Source: Onchocerca volvulus
Taxonomy: Eukaryota > Nematoda > Chromadorea > Rhabditida > Onchocercidae
DNA length: 64,000 nt
Reading direction: 5' to 3'
Assembly: GCA_000499405.2 (NCBI GenBank)
Contig: HG738140.1
Coordinates: 2,499,024 to 2,563,023, forward strand
The translations under genes were made by a program, and so were the position numbers. Position 1 is the first letter of the stretch, and every line of letters begins with the position of its first letter. Of the stretch, positions 35,490 to 47,700 are shown one piece after another. The notes below the pieces were generated by a model. That model saw only the letters and a program-made list of their open reading frames with translations. It had not been told where the DNA came from and made no database searches.

Positions 35490-38276
35490 AGAATGGAAAT
35501 ATTTTCTTGAAGTTCGAATTACAAGTTAGATGCTTCGGAGGTAAAAAAGAAGAAAGAATAATATAGAAGAAATATAAAATGATTTGTTTATATCGCACAG
35601 ATATCCATAAAGTTATCACTATGGAAACAAGTCGAACTGGTCAATTATTGGTGCTAAAATGCTTTATTGATGACAGAGACATATTAGCAGAAGCGATACG
35701 AATAGTTTGTCACATTACATTGATGATTTTCAAACACGGAAGATGAATTTATGAAAATTTTGCTGAAATTACATTAAATGAAATTTTATAAAATCTTGCT
35801 TAAATCTATATAAATAAAAATGCAACTAGAATCATTATTTAAACACAAATGTTCGTTTGTTCATTTCTCTATAGCGTTTCAAATTCTTCAACAATTGATT
35901 TTCGAAATTTTGAAACAATGGTCCATTCGAAGAGACATATGTTTGTTTCAGAACTTTCGGAAATTTAAGATTTTGAACAAACGAATATTTGCAATTTTAT
36001 TGTATAGACTAGTTGGATCGGCCATGTAAAGCATGGCCGGTTCAGTTAGTCATGAAATGAAACTTTGTAAAATCTTGTCCAAATTATGAAATGGGACTTT
36101 TTTAAAAAAAATAAAGCAACTATCCTCCTAGTTTCAGAAAAGTAAATGGTACACCATTCACGTAAATTTTTACGTAACCAATTTTATTTTATAAATATTA
36201 CATTACCAAACATAATTGTATAAAATCCATTCATAAATTATGATCATTCAAAAAATATATGCACGCATCCGTAACATATTTCTGGACGAAATGAATTAGA
36301 TGTTCTTGATCTTCCAATGATTTCGGAAATAAATTATTAAATTAATTAGCAAATATTGTGAACAGAATTTAGAATAATTTGGCAATTTGAAGAAATTTTC
36401 AATTATCATTTTAACAAAAATCTAAAGTGTAACATTGAATCAAATGGAATTAAGTTTGAAAATACTGATTATCGTATTGCCAACTTTCGAGATATGATAG
36501 TACGAATAATTTGAAGAAGAGGGAAGTTTGGAATGTCTTCTGATTTCCGGACTATCATATTGGAGACTTTTTTTTGAGGTGATTTTATTTAAACAAACGT
36601 ACTAATATTGGCGATAAATATTAGTAATTAAGCAAATGATAACGATATTGCATCGTATTTATTCCTCCTAATCTTTTAGTTTTCCTGAATTCCCTGTTAA
36701 CCTATGTTTTCCAATGCATAATATATTAACAAATAATTATGCTAAAATTATTCCATATTTGATGTCATAAGAGCTGAAATATTGGTTATCAAAAAACACA
36801 AGTTTTCAAAAGTTTCGTAAATAATCTCAATGATTTCGTTAAACATGGACAAATTTTAAAGTAATATTGATATTAGTGCTTGAAAGCAGAAATTTAAATT
36901 TAAAGCCAAAAATCGGATTTTTGTTGAAATTTGCCAAGCATTCAAAACAGTTGGGAAAACAGAAAATTGTCAACAAAAATATTCAAATTCTACGAAAATC
37001 GCAAAAGTTGTGGTCAGAAACGCTGCGATGATTCTGTAACTTCTCGGAACATCAAAATAATTAAGATGACAATCTTTAATAAATTAACTGAAGTAAAACA
37101 ATTAAAGTGACAAAGAAAACCTTTCGAAGACATACCAGAAAGGTTAATAAAAAGGAAACAATGAAGAAACTTGCGATGATTACTTATCAATACTTTTTAT
37201 CACATTAGTTAACAATAAATATCAAGAAGGTAAAGGTAATAGAATGGACTTCAAACTTGCAAGATTTTTAATTGGATCTGCATTATCAAGAGAAAATCTG
37301 GATACCACATGCAAAAAGAATATTTCAATCAACGCATCATATTAATTGAATATTTCCAACACCGATTAGTATCATCTCATTCCCAGTTCCTAACGTCACT
37401 ATGCTTTATTGCTGCACTTTAATTTTTACTCATAAATATTTGGATACTTGCTGATAAGTATATCGCAAATACTATTGACATAATAATAAAATCCGCTAAA
37501 TTTAGCTAAATTGTTATTTCAACAATAGTAGTGATTGGCAGACCAAAAGAATAAAATTCATATCGGTTGTTTCAGCCATATTTGATTTTAAAGCACTGGA
37601 ATATAGGATCTCTAGAAATACTCAAGTCGTGGAGATTTTTCGTCATCTATAAACTTTAATACTCATTAAAAAGCACCGTATTTATAATAAAGTATTATCA
37701 AGAACAACATTATAACATTAAAGTAAGAGCAGATATTTTTTCATTCCCTAATTATGAAATGAATAAAATAACTAAAAAGTGATTATTATGTAATCAAAAA
37801 ATGTTGCTCTAATATATCAATAACAGTAAATTTAATGAGGTCACGAACAAAAAGAAAAAAATGCTAGTAATAATATCTGTATTATCGTAGCTTAAAAAAA
37901 ATCTATCTTGTATTAATTACAGATTAAGTTCTTTAAAAAATTTCAAAAAAAAAATCATTTATATCAGTTAAAAACTCAAGCTATTTATATAAACTTCCTA
38001 ATGAACATGAAATGATGAATACAACCAGCGAAATAAATATACATACAATGGGCATGATATAATAACAGGAGGAAGTAATTATTACATAAAATGATAAAAG
38101 AAAATATAAGTAAATAATAGTAATACAATTGTTACAGAACCATAGAGAAAATCATCTGAATTTTACAGAAGAATAATTTACAGATAGATGTCGAATGCAG
38201 ATATGCAAGTGCATTGCTACTAAAAATTGAATATCCAAAATCGGTTTTGATTCAACAAGAAATTTAATGAAATAAT
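35490..38276. other. Spacer upstream of the aquaporin, 2.8 kb
   Basis: I see no exon in this stretch. It holds a possible non-autonomous Helitron-like relic (35805-36049) and is otherwise unique AT-rich DNA. The aquaporin promoter should lie in its left part and the 3' UTR of the 497-aa gene in its right part. Confidence 0.5.
35805..36049 (+). mobile_element. Possible short Helitron-like relic
   Basis: Begins TCTATATAAATAAAAATG after an A. Ends with a perfect 8-bp stem (CGGCCATG, loop TAAAG, CATGGCCG, 36019-36039), then TTAG before T, 10 nt after the hairpin. Helitron ends are TC at 5' and a hairpin followed by CTRR at 3', with insertion between A and T. Here the 3' end has T instead of C, and no Rep/helicase is present. 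It could be a decayed non-autonomous copy or coincidence. Confidence 0.35.
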
Positions 38277-41200
38277 TCAGAAATCAAAACTAAAATGTGA
38301 GGTCTGAGAATTGTAACTGGAGTTGAAGACATCGTATGCTGCACCATTATTTGATTTTAAATGGAAATTTGGCATTTCGGGACAAATTTTCTTCCTGTAA
38401 ATGCATCAAAAATAATAACTGCAGAAAGACTCAGTAAATATACCTTTCTTTTTTTAAAACGAAAATGACTTGCTAATATCCATAATATATGAATTCAATT
38501 AGAAAAAATTTATTAGACACATTCAGACATAATTGTAAGCTTACCTCACTGAAGAATTTATCATCCATTGATTATTGTTTGTTGCTTCACTAACGGCAGG
38601 CTCAATAAAACTAAATTCCATTGGCTGACAGCTTTGCTGTATTTTGTTACTTTTGGCATTGCGATAAATAGTTTTGCTGGCATTTGACTAAAAAAACAAT
38701 ATTTGGTTTTTTCATGTTTCTGCATTCAGATTAGTATCATCTTGATGAAAATAATATAATCATATTGAGGAATAAAAAAATTTTGACTTTATTCTATAGT
38801 CTTTATTTTTGAATTTTTAATTATGAATAAGACTACGTACTAGCATTTCAAAATATCGAATTGAGGTCTTTTTCAGCTAGAAGTCCTGGAAAAAAGGACT
38901 TTCCCCACTTTCTCTAGTTTATACGCATATTAATATATATGATTAACTGTTACCATATTTGCCGAATTCCCCTCAAGCCAAGAGCTCGCAGTGATCGGAT
39001 GATATTTACCCAAATCAAATTCAGACTGCCGTAGCGGTAAATTGTAAGAGATGTTTGTTGAAAAATCTCCATCTGTTGCAAGTTCCATCAGATCATTTGA
39101 ATTAATCGATAAATTTGCTGAGGACTCAACATTTCTCCCAATTTTTGGAAAAAAAGCGCTAAAGTTAGGATCTAAAAAATTTCTAATACAAAAATATGGA
39201 GTGGTGCGCATCTTCTATGGTTATACGTTCATTCAAAAAAAAAAAAAAAAGAATCCAAATAATACAAATTTTCAATCCAGCACATTAATAAAATGGCTTG
39301 ATGGCCAATATAAGTAGTCCTTGTGAAGCTGTTGATCAATTGGTTCATACGAATAGATTCGCAACAGAAGAAATATGAAGATTTTGAACAAAGATGTCTT
39401 ACGAAAAAATTGTCACTGACCTGATATATTATTACATAATGGATTCTTTGGTGACCGGCATATATTCGAAATAGTATTTGCATCATCAGAATTGGATAAT
39501 ATATGTTCACTACTAGCTGGAATATCTTCAAATTCAAATAATTTTACAGATGACGAACTGCTACCTGTCAGAAGTGCCGAATCTACCGAAAACGAGTTCA
39601 GTGGAGACAAATTCTCGAAAAAACTGCGCCAAAGTTTCTGTAAAAAGGAATAAAATATTACTGTAATAAATGCAAGCATCAGTTAAGAGTATAAAAGTAG
39701 TACACATTTGTCATTTTAATGACGAAAAAAAGAAAAAATCCTGCCTCATGCGTATCGTTCTCCCTTTTTGATGATTCCAACATCTCTTTTTGTTGAAATT
39801 TTGAACTCTTCGGATAGACACCATGCCGTCGCAAAGAACAAGCTATAATGCCTGTAGCAGCAATCGAATAACTCGTTCGATCGTCATTTTGAAGGAATAG
39901 CTGTGGTAGGGCTGACAAGATTCGTTCTGCATAATCCAGCAATAAAGGATCTGCAGGAAACAAACACAAGTCTTTATCATTCCTGAAAAAAAAGTTGAAA
40001 GACATGCAAAAAATCTTTGTGAATTAGAAATAGAACTAAATCAACAAATCAAATAATAAAACTAAAAGATTAAAAAAAAAATTTATCATATGAAAAGAAA
40101 GCTCTTCTCAAAATAAGATTAATGAATATAAAATATTAAAAAAAAAAATTGTAAATAAATCCTGCTTCTTTTTTTTATTGATGTCATTTTGTGTTCTAGT
40201 TGGAAGATCACAAAAAGACAATGTACTATCTTCTTTCGTACTGAAAACTGTAGTTTCGTTGACAGGCGATTCCAAATTTGTTTCCTTTTCGAACCTGTAA
40301 ATGTCAAAATTAATGGAACAGGTTTAAAAGTTGTATGTATTGATATACTTCAGCAAGAGAAAACCATAAATTCCACATATTTAATCTGAACGAGATATAT
40401 ATATTCTAATGTATATATATATAAGACAACAATATGCCAAACTGTTAAAAATACTACAGTATGCTAAGTAATAATACCAGTTATTGATACCACCTATTAT
40501 CTATGTCAAATTCTTTTCTGCTTACCTCATTGAAATTTACGTTTCTACTAAAATATTAGTGAATAAACAAATTTATTGAAATAATACTGTATTTTGTATT
40601 AACACAGCAGTCATAAAATATGTGTCATATTAGACTTTCCGATTCATTTCATTTTGATTAGTATAGTATAGTGGTAGGCATTAGCAGTGAATTCACTTGG
40701 ACATTCGTTCAAAAAATATGTAGATGTTGGAAAAATTTGCAGATACCTTCTCAAAATTTTGTCCTTTATTTGTGATTATTTAATAACAGTTTGAAATTCT
40801 TAAAAAATTCGTAATTTAGAATCAGAAATTAAGTGAAATGCTTACCTGGAACAAGAAGGAATATCAAAAACATCAGATGATGATGGCACGCGAAAGCCAG
40901 CATTTGAATTGATACGGTCCGCAATTCCCTGGCGTGCTCTATTCCACATTTGTCGCCTGTCATGAGAATCTTCAGCCATTATTGCTCGCACATCTTCTTG
41001 AACCTAAAACAGGATTAAAATCATTTAAAATTGTTGCTGTCACCAAGAAAATGAGGTAAAGAAGTAATCCATGTATCGTCTAATACATTACAACTTAAAA
41101 ACAAATTACATTCCAAAATTTTCTGCCAGGTAAAACTGGAAAAAATCAATAACTTGCAGTTAAACAATAGTTTAAAAAAAAAAATGATAAAAGAAAACCT

Positions 41201-42181
41201 TGCGTCGTATTGAAGACGTTATCATATTTGGTTCAGTGATAATTTCCGACTGTTTTGCAAACATCCAAAGACCAGCTCGCTCCTTTAAACGTTTGTGAGG
41301 CGAAATGGGTTGAGTTAGTCGTTGTGGTACTGAAAGTTCTCTGTTTACGTTACTATTTTAGATTTAAAAATTACCCTTTTCTAAATTATATTTATTAAAG
41401 AGTCAATATAATGTTGGGATGCATAATAGCAAGCACAGCCAATCTTGAATCCGAACAATCGAGATGCATAACATTACATGTTTGATTTGGATAAACAGTA
41501 AATGAAATTAAATCAGTTGCTGAAAGAACTGCATCGAATTATGCCACACACGAAACTTCTTGAAAGCTACAAATTTAAATAAAAACGCTTCTTCATAATG
41601 AAAGGATAGAAAATAACTGATTAATTAAAAGTTTTTATGTATTCGCACTTGAATAACTCGAAATAAAGACAATAATTATTTCGTTTTTTAATTTTGAGAA
41701 GTTAATTTGAAATACGAGAAATAACGGGGATTATTAGTGATGTCAACAACATTCGACGGAAGATCTAAGCAGGAAAATTTAACTTTAACCTCTATTCTAA
41801 ATATGGTATAATTCATCATAACAGAATGTGCATTTTCGATATCAATGACGAAAAAGATAGCATTTCTTAAAAAGCTATTCATAAAAAGACTAAAATTGCA
41901 AAACTATGACATAAAAGTAAAATTTCACCGTTTTTAATCTAATTAAAACTATTTTCATATCATCAAGGTGATTAGGCAATCATTAAGTTAAAGAAATCTC
42001 AGAAATAAAATAATAAAAAGTGTGAATTAAAAAAAAAACCTCTTCTGGATGTATTAATTAGATTGGTTCGACGCTCCTTAGCACGTTTCATTATTGCATC
42101 AACATGTTTCGCCATTCCATCGTACCATTTTTTTCCAGTTCGTCGTCCCCAACGTCCATTATTATTCACACTAGATCGCAT
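38277..42181 (-). CDS. Uncharacterised protein, 497 aa (9 exons)
   Basis: I do not recognise this family. Exons (minus): 42181-42040, 41329-41199, 41003-40846, 40294-40166, 39982-39745, 39637-39421, 39171-38954, 38687-38545, 38394-38277; phase is consistent throughout. The N-terminal third is basic and helix-prone (e.g. GKKWYDGMAKHVDAIMKRAK near residues 16-35, and a Trp/Arg-rich stretch DRRQMWNRARQG near 106-117). The rest is Ser/Asn-rich and looks disordered, apart from a compact segment around LLDYAERILSALPQLFLQ and IAATGIIACSLRRHGVYPK near residues 202-245. There is no signal peptide or clear membrane helix. Introns 4 and 5 appear to use GC donors (GCAGGATTT in both), because no good GT fits the phase. 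It is divergently arranged with the EHMT gene. It is likely nematode-restricted or fast evolving; function unknown. Confidence 0.75.
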
Positions 42182-43853
42182 ATTCTTAAAGCAGAAATCA
42201 AATAGAAATCAAATTCAAAAAAAATCAAGTTTAAATTAACAATTAGTAATCAAACTGATCGGTGAAAAAAAATTATGACTAACAGATCGATGTTCATGGT
42301 TTTAAAATATTCGTAGCGAATAATATCTTTTAATACAGTGCCGCCATTTATTATTTGCCAAAAAATTATTAACTCGAATCCATGAGGTTCCGAACATTGT
42401 TCGATTATAAGTAGAATTTCCCGAATAAACTTTTCTTCTCGTTAATAAGCTAATATCCCTATTATTTAACAAAAAATATTTATATATAACTATGAACATT
42501 TTCAACCTATTTTTATCGGTTTACCAAACTTTCTTGATGTGTCTCGATGATAAGTAATTATCAGTAACCTAATGAAAATTTTCTCCCATAGCACATTATA
42601 CAACTTTCGTTTTTTTCTAAAGATTTCTAATTTGCTAACGTTCATATGTCAAATCTTGTCAACAGAAGATAAGATCTTAGAATCACACTTGATCCACCCA
42701 TCCTTTGTTGAAAGACTAAGAATGAACGTAACACAACATAACATCACGCTTTGGGAACTAAATAACGTCATATGACGTGATTTTTATGTAAAGATTTCGC
42801 GAACATACGCTTAAAATTTTATATTTTGCCAATATCAATTTTTCTTTTCAGATACTTACTAGAACTTTTGAATGGAACTAAGAATATATCATCCTTCACT
42901 ATACAATATCGAGTATGAAATTTTAATGAAATTTTAATTTAGACGAACAAATAATGTGACACCATTATATAATATTTTCTACATAAGATGAGATGGTAGA
43001 AAAGTCACAACCTATAATTCTCATTTCAATCTGAAACACATTTATTTGAAAGCATTAAAAGTACTTCATGGCTATCTCAATTTTTGCACTTTTTGCCTAA
43101 TCAGTTAGATTTAAAAAATCGATATCATCAAGACTCGATTTTTCGTCATATTTTTCTACAATTCTTGCAAATTTAGTGAATTGTAGGTAATAGAATTAAA
43201 AATATCAACGAAGCATATATTGCATATTATCAATTCCTTCTTGTCAATTTGCGATGATGCATGCAGCATGCATGCAAACATTCTAGCACGTTTAGCAATG
43301 ATTAGCAAATTTTAGTCAATCTCTTTACAATCCATTACAAATCGAATGATTTGTAGGAAATACAATTGAAAATACCGAAAAGCATATTTTTTACATCAAC
43401 ATTTCATTTTTTTTTTGCCGGATTTGCAATGCATGCAGTATGCATGCAAGCAATCTAGCACGTCCATGCAAATGCAAACTGCAATCTTCAGTCCAACACC
43501 TATAACCACTCCCATTCACTCTCACTCTCCCGCGATTTGCTCATCCATTTCATTTAAATTTCCAACAATTGACAAGTCTATTACTCGGTGGCTCCCTCGT
43601 AGAAGCATTCATCGATGGGGATTTTTTATTATAATTCAATTTTTAAAACATTTATTGCTGTTATTTTTTATCACTGATAATCATTGTTATCAGTAGATTG
43701 ATATTTGTAGTTGGATCAACTAATCAGCATTAATCAACACTTATCAATTTTTTAAAATTAGTTTTAGGTTATTGTTGATTTTTGTGGATATTATTATCAT
43801 TGTACAGCGATTTCATATTTGTATATAAAAAGAGTTAAATTTGATCGATTGAA
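42182..43853. other. Divergent spacer between the 497-aa gene and EHMT
   Basis: No exon recognised. It should contain the promoters of two genes transcribed outward. Its main feature is a duplicated module of about 175 bp carrying GCATGC palindromes (43185-43475). Confidence 0.5.
43185..43475. repeat. Duplicated module with GCATGC palindromes
   Basis: Two copies about 174 bp apart share TTGTAGG-AATA, AAGCATAT, and the block ATGCATGCAG, then TATGCATGCAA (first copy: CATGCATGCAA), then TCTAGCACGT. Similarity is highest over the GCATGC part (43257-43291 and 43430-43465), with weaker matches upstream. Confidence 0.75.
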
Positions 43854-44729
43854 ATGGCGAATAAGATGGGGAACAATTCTGTGACAACTTGTAAACTTGA
43901 TCCATGTACCGCTAATAGTAGCGAAAGCACAAATCCGTGTCAGTGTTACTGCATCACACTTAGGTTTGTTTGATTTTTACTTTCTTTCCATATAGAAATT
44001 AACTAATTAAAATTAAAAGTTAATTGTTTACATAAATTGAATATATTTCAGTCAAAATGAAACACTTCTAGAACCTAATGTACATTGCGCATGTACGGGG
44101 GAAAACCGACGATACGGTATCAAATATCGATGTCGAAGGAAAGCGTTGACTTTTTTGTCGAGTATTATTGATGGACAAACTGTTGAACAATCATTTTGTT
44201 CGGTTAGTTTTGGTATAAAATTTAATTTATACTAATGTAGTATTCCAATGCATTAAAATTTTTTTTTTTTATACTTTGAAGCGACAAATAAAGTATATAA
44301 GAAGTCATCATCAGAAGGCAAAATTCGTTAAATTAATCTAGATCAATTATTGCTACCAGTAAAATGCGTAATTGATGAATTTTTTTAGATCCACTCAGAA
44401 ATGGTTCATCAACATCGATTATGTCTAGTTTGTTATGCGTTCTGCACAGAGGTAATTACTTTATAGTAATATATCAGAATGGTTATTTTTTGTTGTAATT
44501 AATTAAATGGTAAAATTAATAGCAAATATTAAGCAGAAATTTATATAGGAGCGAGTTTAAAAAATATAGAAGCGAGGGCCAGAAAGATTTCATGATATTT
44601 TCAAAATTAATGAATTCACTAAGAAAAAGTTTATAAGAACTGCTAGATATTTCATGATTCTCGAATTTATGTACTTTAAAATTCTTTCGAAACATTTAAA
44701 CAGAAGTTTTCCAATTGTTTCAGTTTCCG

Positions 44730-44780
<51 letters not shown>

Positions 44781-47700
44781 TAATTCTGAGCATATTTCTA
44801 CTATTTGTTAAGATTTTGTGGTATTGTCCGAAATGATGAATGAAGCTATTGAAGGAAAGCGTACGAGAAAAATGTTTGTAGTTTTTCTTAATTCATTTTT
44901 TGAAAATAGTTAATCTTCTAGAAGTAATCTTTTTATAGGGCGAATTGAAAGTCTGTAATGAAATGGGAGTGCAACATTGGATGCATGCTGATTGTTATCA
45001 TTTATGGAAAGAAGCATGTTGTCATTGCAATATTCTTTATTCTGCTTCAACTCATTTCACCTTATTTCCTTACAAAGTATTTTCATATCTTAAAGTATTC
45101 TACGGTTGCTGTTTTAAATATTCGATTTAATGTTCAAAGTTTCTGTACTACGAAATGCTATGTTTTAGGACCCCTTGTTCGAAAAACTTGGAGCTGTTTT
45201 TCCAAAGATGACTACAGGGTTACAAATGAATGTCTGTAAGTTATTTTACCGATAAAGTTATCCACTGATTTACTTTAGTCGAAAGTCTTCAGAACTTATT
45301 AGTTTTATCCACCAATTTTTTCAATTTATATACTTTTTTTGGCCATCTCATCTAAACTTCTGTTTGTTCTCCTAATAAACACTGTTTTTTCTTATTCACG
45401 ATTGTTTAAAATTTAAATTTTAGTAGCTCTTTGCGAGAATGAAGCCTATTCATGGTTAATGTCAGAGCTGGATGCATTTCAGTCTGTTTGCTCCGACATT
45501 CTAACAACAGGACGTTCGTTATACATGAAAAGCCAATTGCTTTTACGTGAACTCTGGGAAACTTTTCGAGCTGGTAATTTTAGTTAATCTTGATCAGCAA
45601 TCGAATTTATTCATTTCTTTTAACTACATGTCCAATTAACCATTATTATAAGTTAACTTCTGTTTATAGATAAATCACCTTATGAACGTCGTGAGCACTA
45701 TTTAGATAGCATAAAGTTTGCAGTGCAGCACTGTGATCGCTTATCTTTATTAATTGTTCTTCAAGTAAGCATTTTTTATTTTAAAAATATTATTGGAAGT
45801 ATGTTCGCAATATAGAAATCGTAATTCATGATATATAATTTGCAGGAATTTTTGGAATAATCTAATCATTCAGCAATCATACTTGTTAATTTAATTGGAT
45901 TTCAAATTTGGATTATATCATAATCCAATTCGAACTCAATAATCTGAAAAATTATTTTTTGATTTCAGTTTTTGGATGTAACTGTGGATGGCGAATGTCT
46001 TCTTTTTGCTGTAGAAGCTAACGATGCATTTTCTGTAAGGGTACTTCTTCATCATGGTGCTCCAATTAGTTTTGAGGTAGCTGTTGCTTTCTGTTATTCT
46101 TAATGGATTTAAGCATTTTAAAAAATTGCAAAAATTTCATTGCAGAAAAAATCAGGGGAGAAAGTTGATATTCTAAATATGGCATTTACACTTGGAAATT
46201 GTGCATCAGCAGAAGAAATTCTGAAATTTTTGAATTATCGTAGTACTCGAATGGTTTGTTTTTGTTTCTTTTAAATGGCATTGATATTTGCTTATCAAAC
46301 AGAGTTTTTCGCTACATTTACGAATGTATTATTCGCTATAGTGAATTAAAATTGCATGTAATTTATAAATTTGTTTGTTTAGTTATTTCAAAGCATTGCT
46401 GTGGACCAATATTTTCATCAAAGCAAGGAAATTGATTTAAATACGAAATTTTATAGCAAGAATTTATGAGCAATCGTTTGCTGGAATTTATAAATCATCA
46501 CGATTATCGTGTGATCGATCTGCTCCTTGCTTATGGTGCGAATATTTATGACCGTACCGAGAAAGAAAAATCAGTCTTTCATAAATTAGCTCAAAATAAT
46601 GATCAGCAGTTTGCTATTGCAACTGCAACCAAATTATTTGAAAAAACAGTAATTGTACCATCTTTCATTGATGCTGAAGATTATCGTCATCGTACTGCTC
46701 TCCAATTGGCATGTATGAGAAGCCATTGGAAATTAGCTGAGTAAGTTTTTTTTCTTTTTTTTTTTTACAAAAAATTTACATTGGTTATCATTATTTATAT
46801 ATTGCATGATTTAGATGCACAAACATGCGAATGTGTAGATTTAATTATCGAATATGTGTTTTCCATTAAAAATTCTTGGAGCATTTTTTTATGCAACGGT
46901 TATGAATTGGATTATTTGCTTCAGCCTCAAATTTAATTTGATTTTAAAAGCATTATAAAGCATTCATGTTTATTTCAGTTTGTAGTTTCAGCTTTTTAAA
47001 GTCAATTTCAGTTGCTATACTTTGTATGTCCAGCTATTTAATATATGAATGGTTTTTTTCTGTGGAAGAGGTTTAACTGAAAAAACAAACTTTTATTATA
47101 ATACTAAAAGAAATTTTTTTCCTCCACAATAAATAAATTTTATTTCTTCTTTAACGATAAGGATTTTTGCAGCTTAATTTTAAGTATTCAGTCATTTTTT
47201 TAACAAGTCTTTTTAACATTTCGCTACTATTTTGTTGTAAATTTTTATCAAGAAATGTTTCGAAACTATGTGGATTGTCTGATTATCTTATATCTAAATT
47301 ATCTGACATCCACTACTCAATCTTTCTTTATCAAAATTTAGAATTTTTAGATGAGATGGAATTAAAAACTATATATATTTGTTCCTATTTGATTTGAAAA
47401 GAATAGAAAAAAATAACAGAAATATAAAAATTGAAAAAAATTTCAAAAATTTTGTAAAAAATAGTTTTGTTGAGGACATTAATGTGAGAATTATAATTGT
47501 ATTAAACAGTGTGATGCGGATAAAAACAATTTTTGTAAGAAAAAAAAAAAAAATCCGCATCACATTGTTTAATATAATTATAATTCTCACATTATTTTCC
47601 TCAAAAAAAACTATTTTTTGCAAAATTTTTGAAATTTTTTCCAATTTTTTTTTATTTCTGATATTTTTTTTCTCCCTATTCTTTTCAAATCAAATAGGAA

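Noticed and set aside
35820..36029. 69-aa open frame
   Set aside because: Lies inside the possible Helitron-like relic, with no domain and no splice partners.
44590..44836. Poly-Lys and poly-Phe open frames
   Set aside because: Caused by a 50-nt T run in an EHMT intron.
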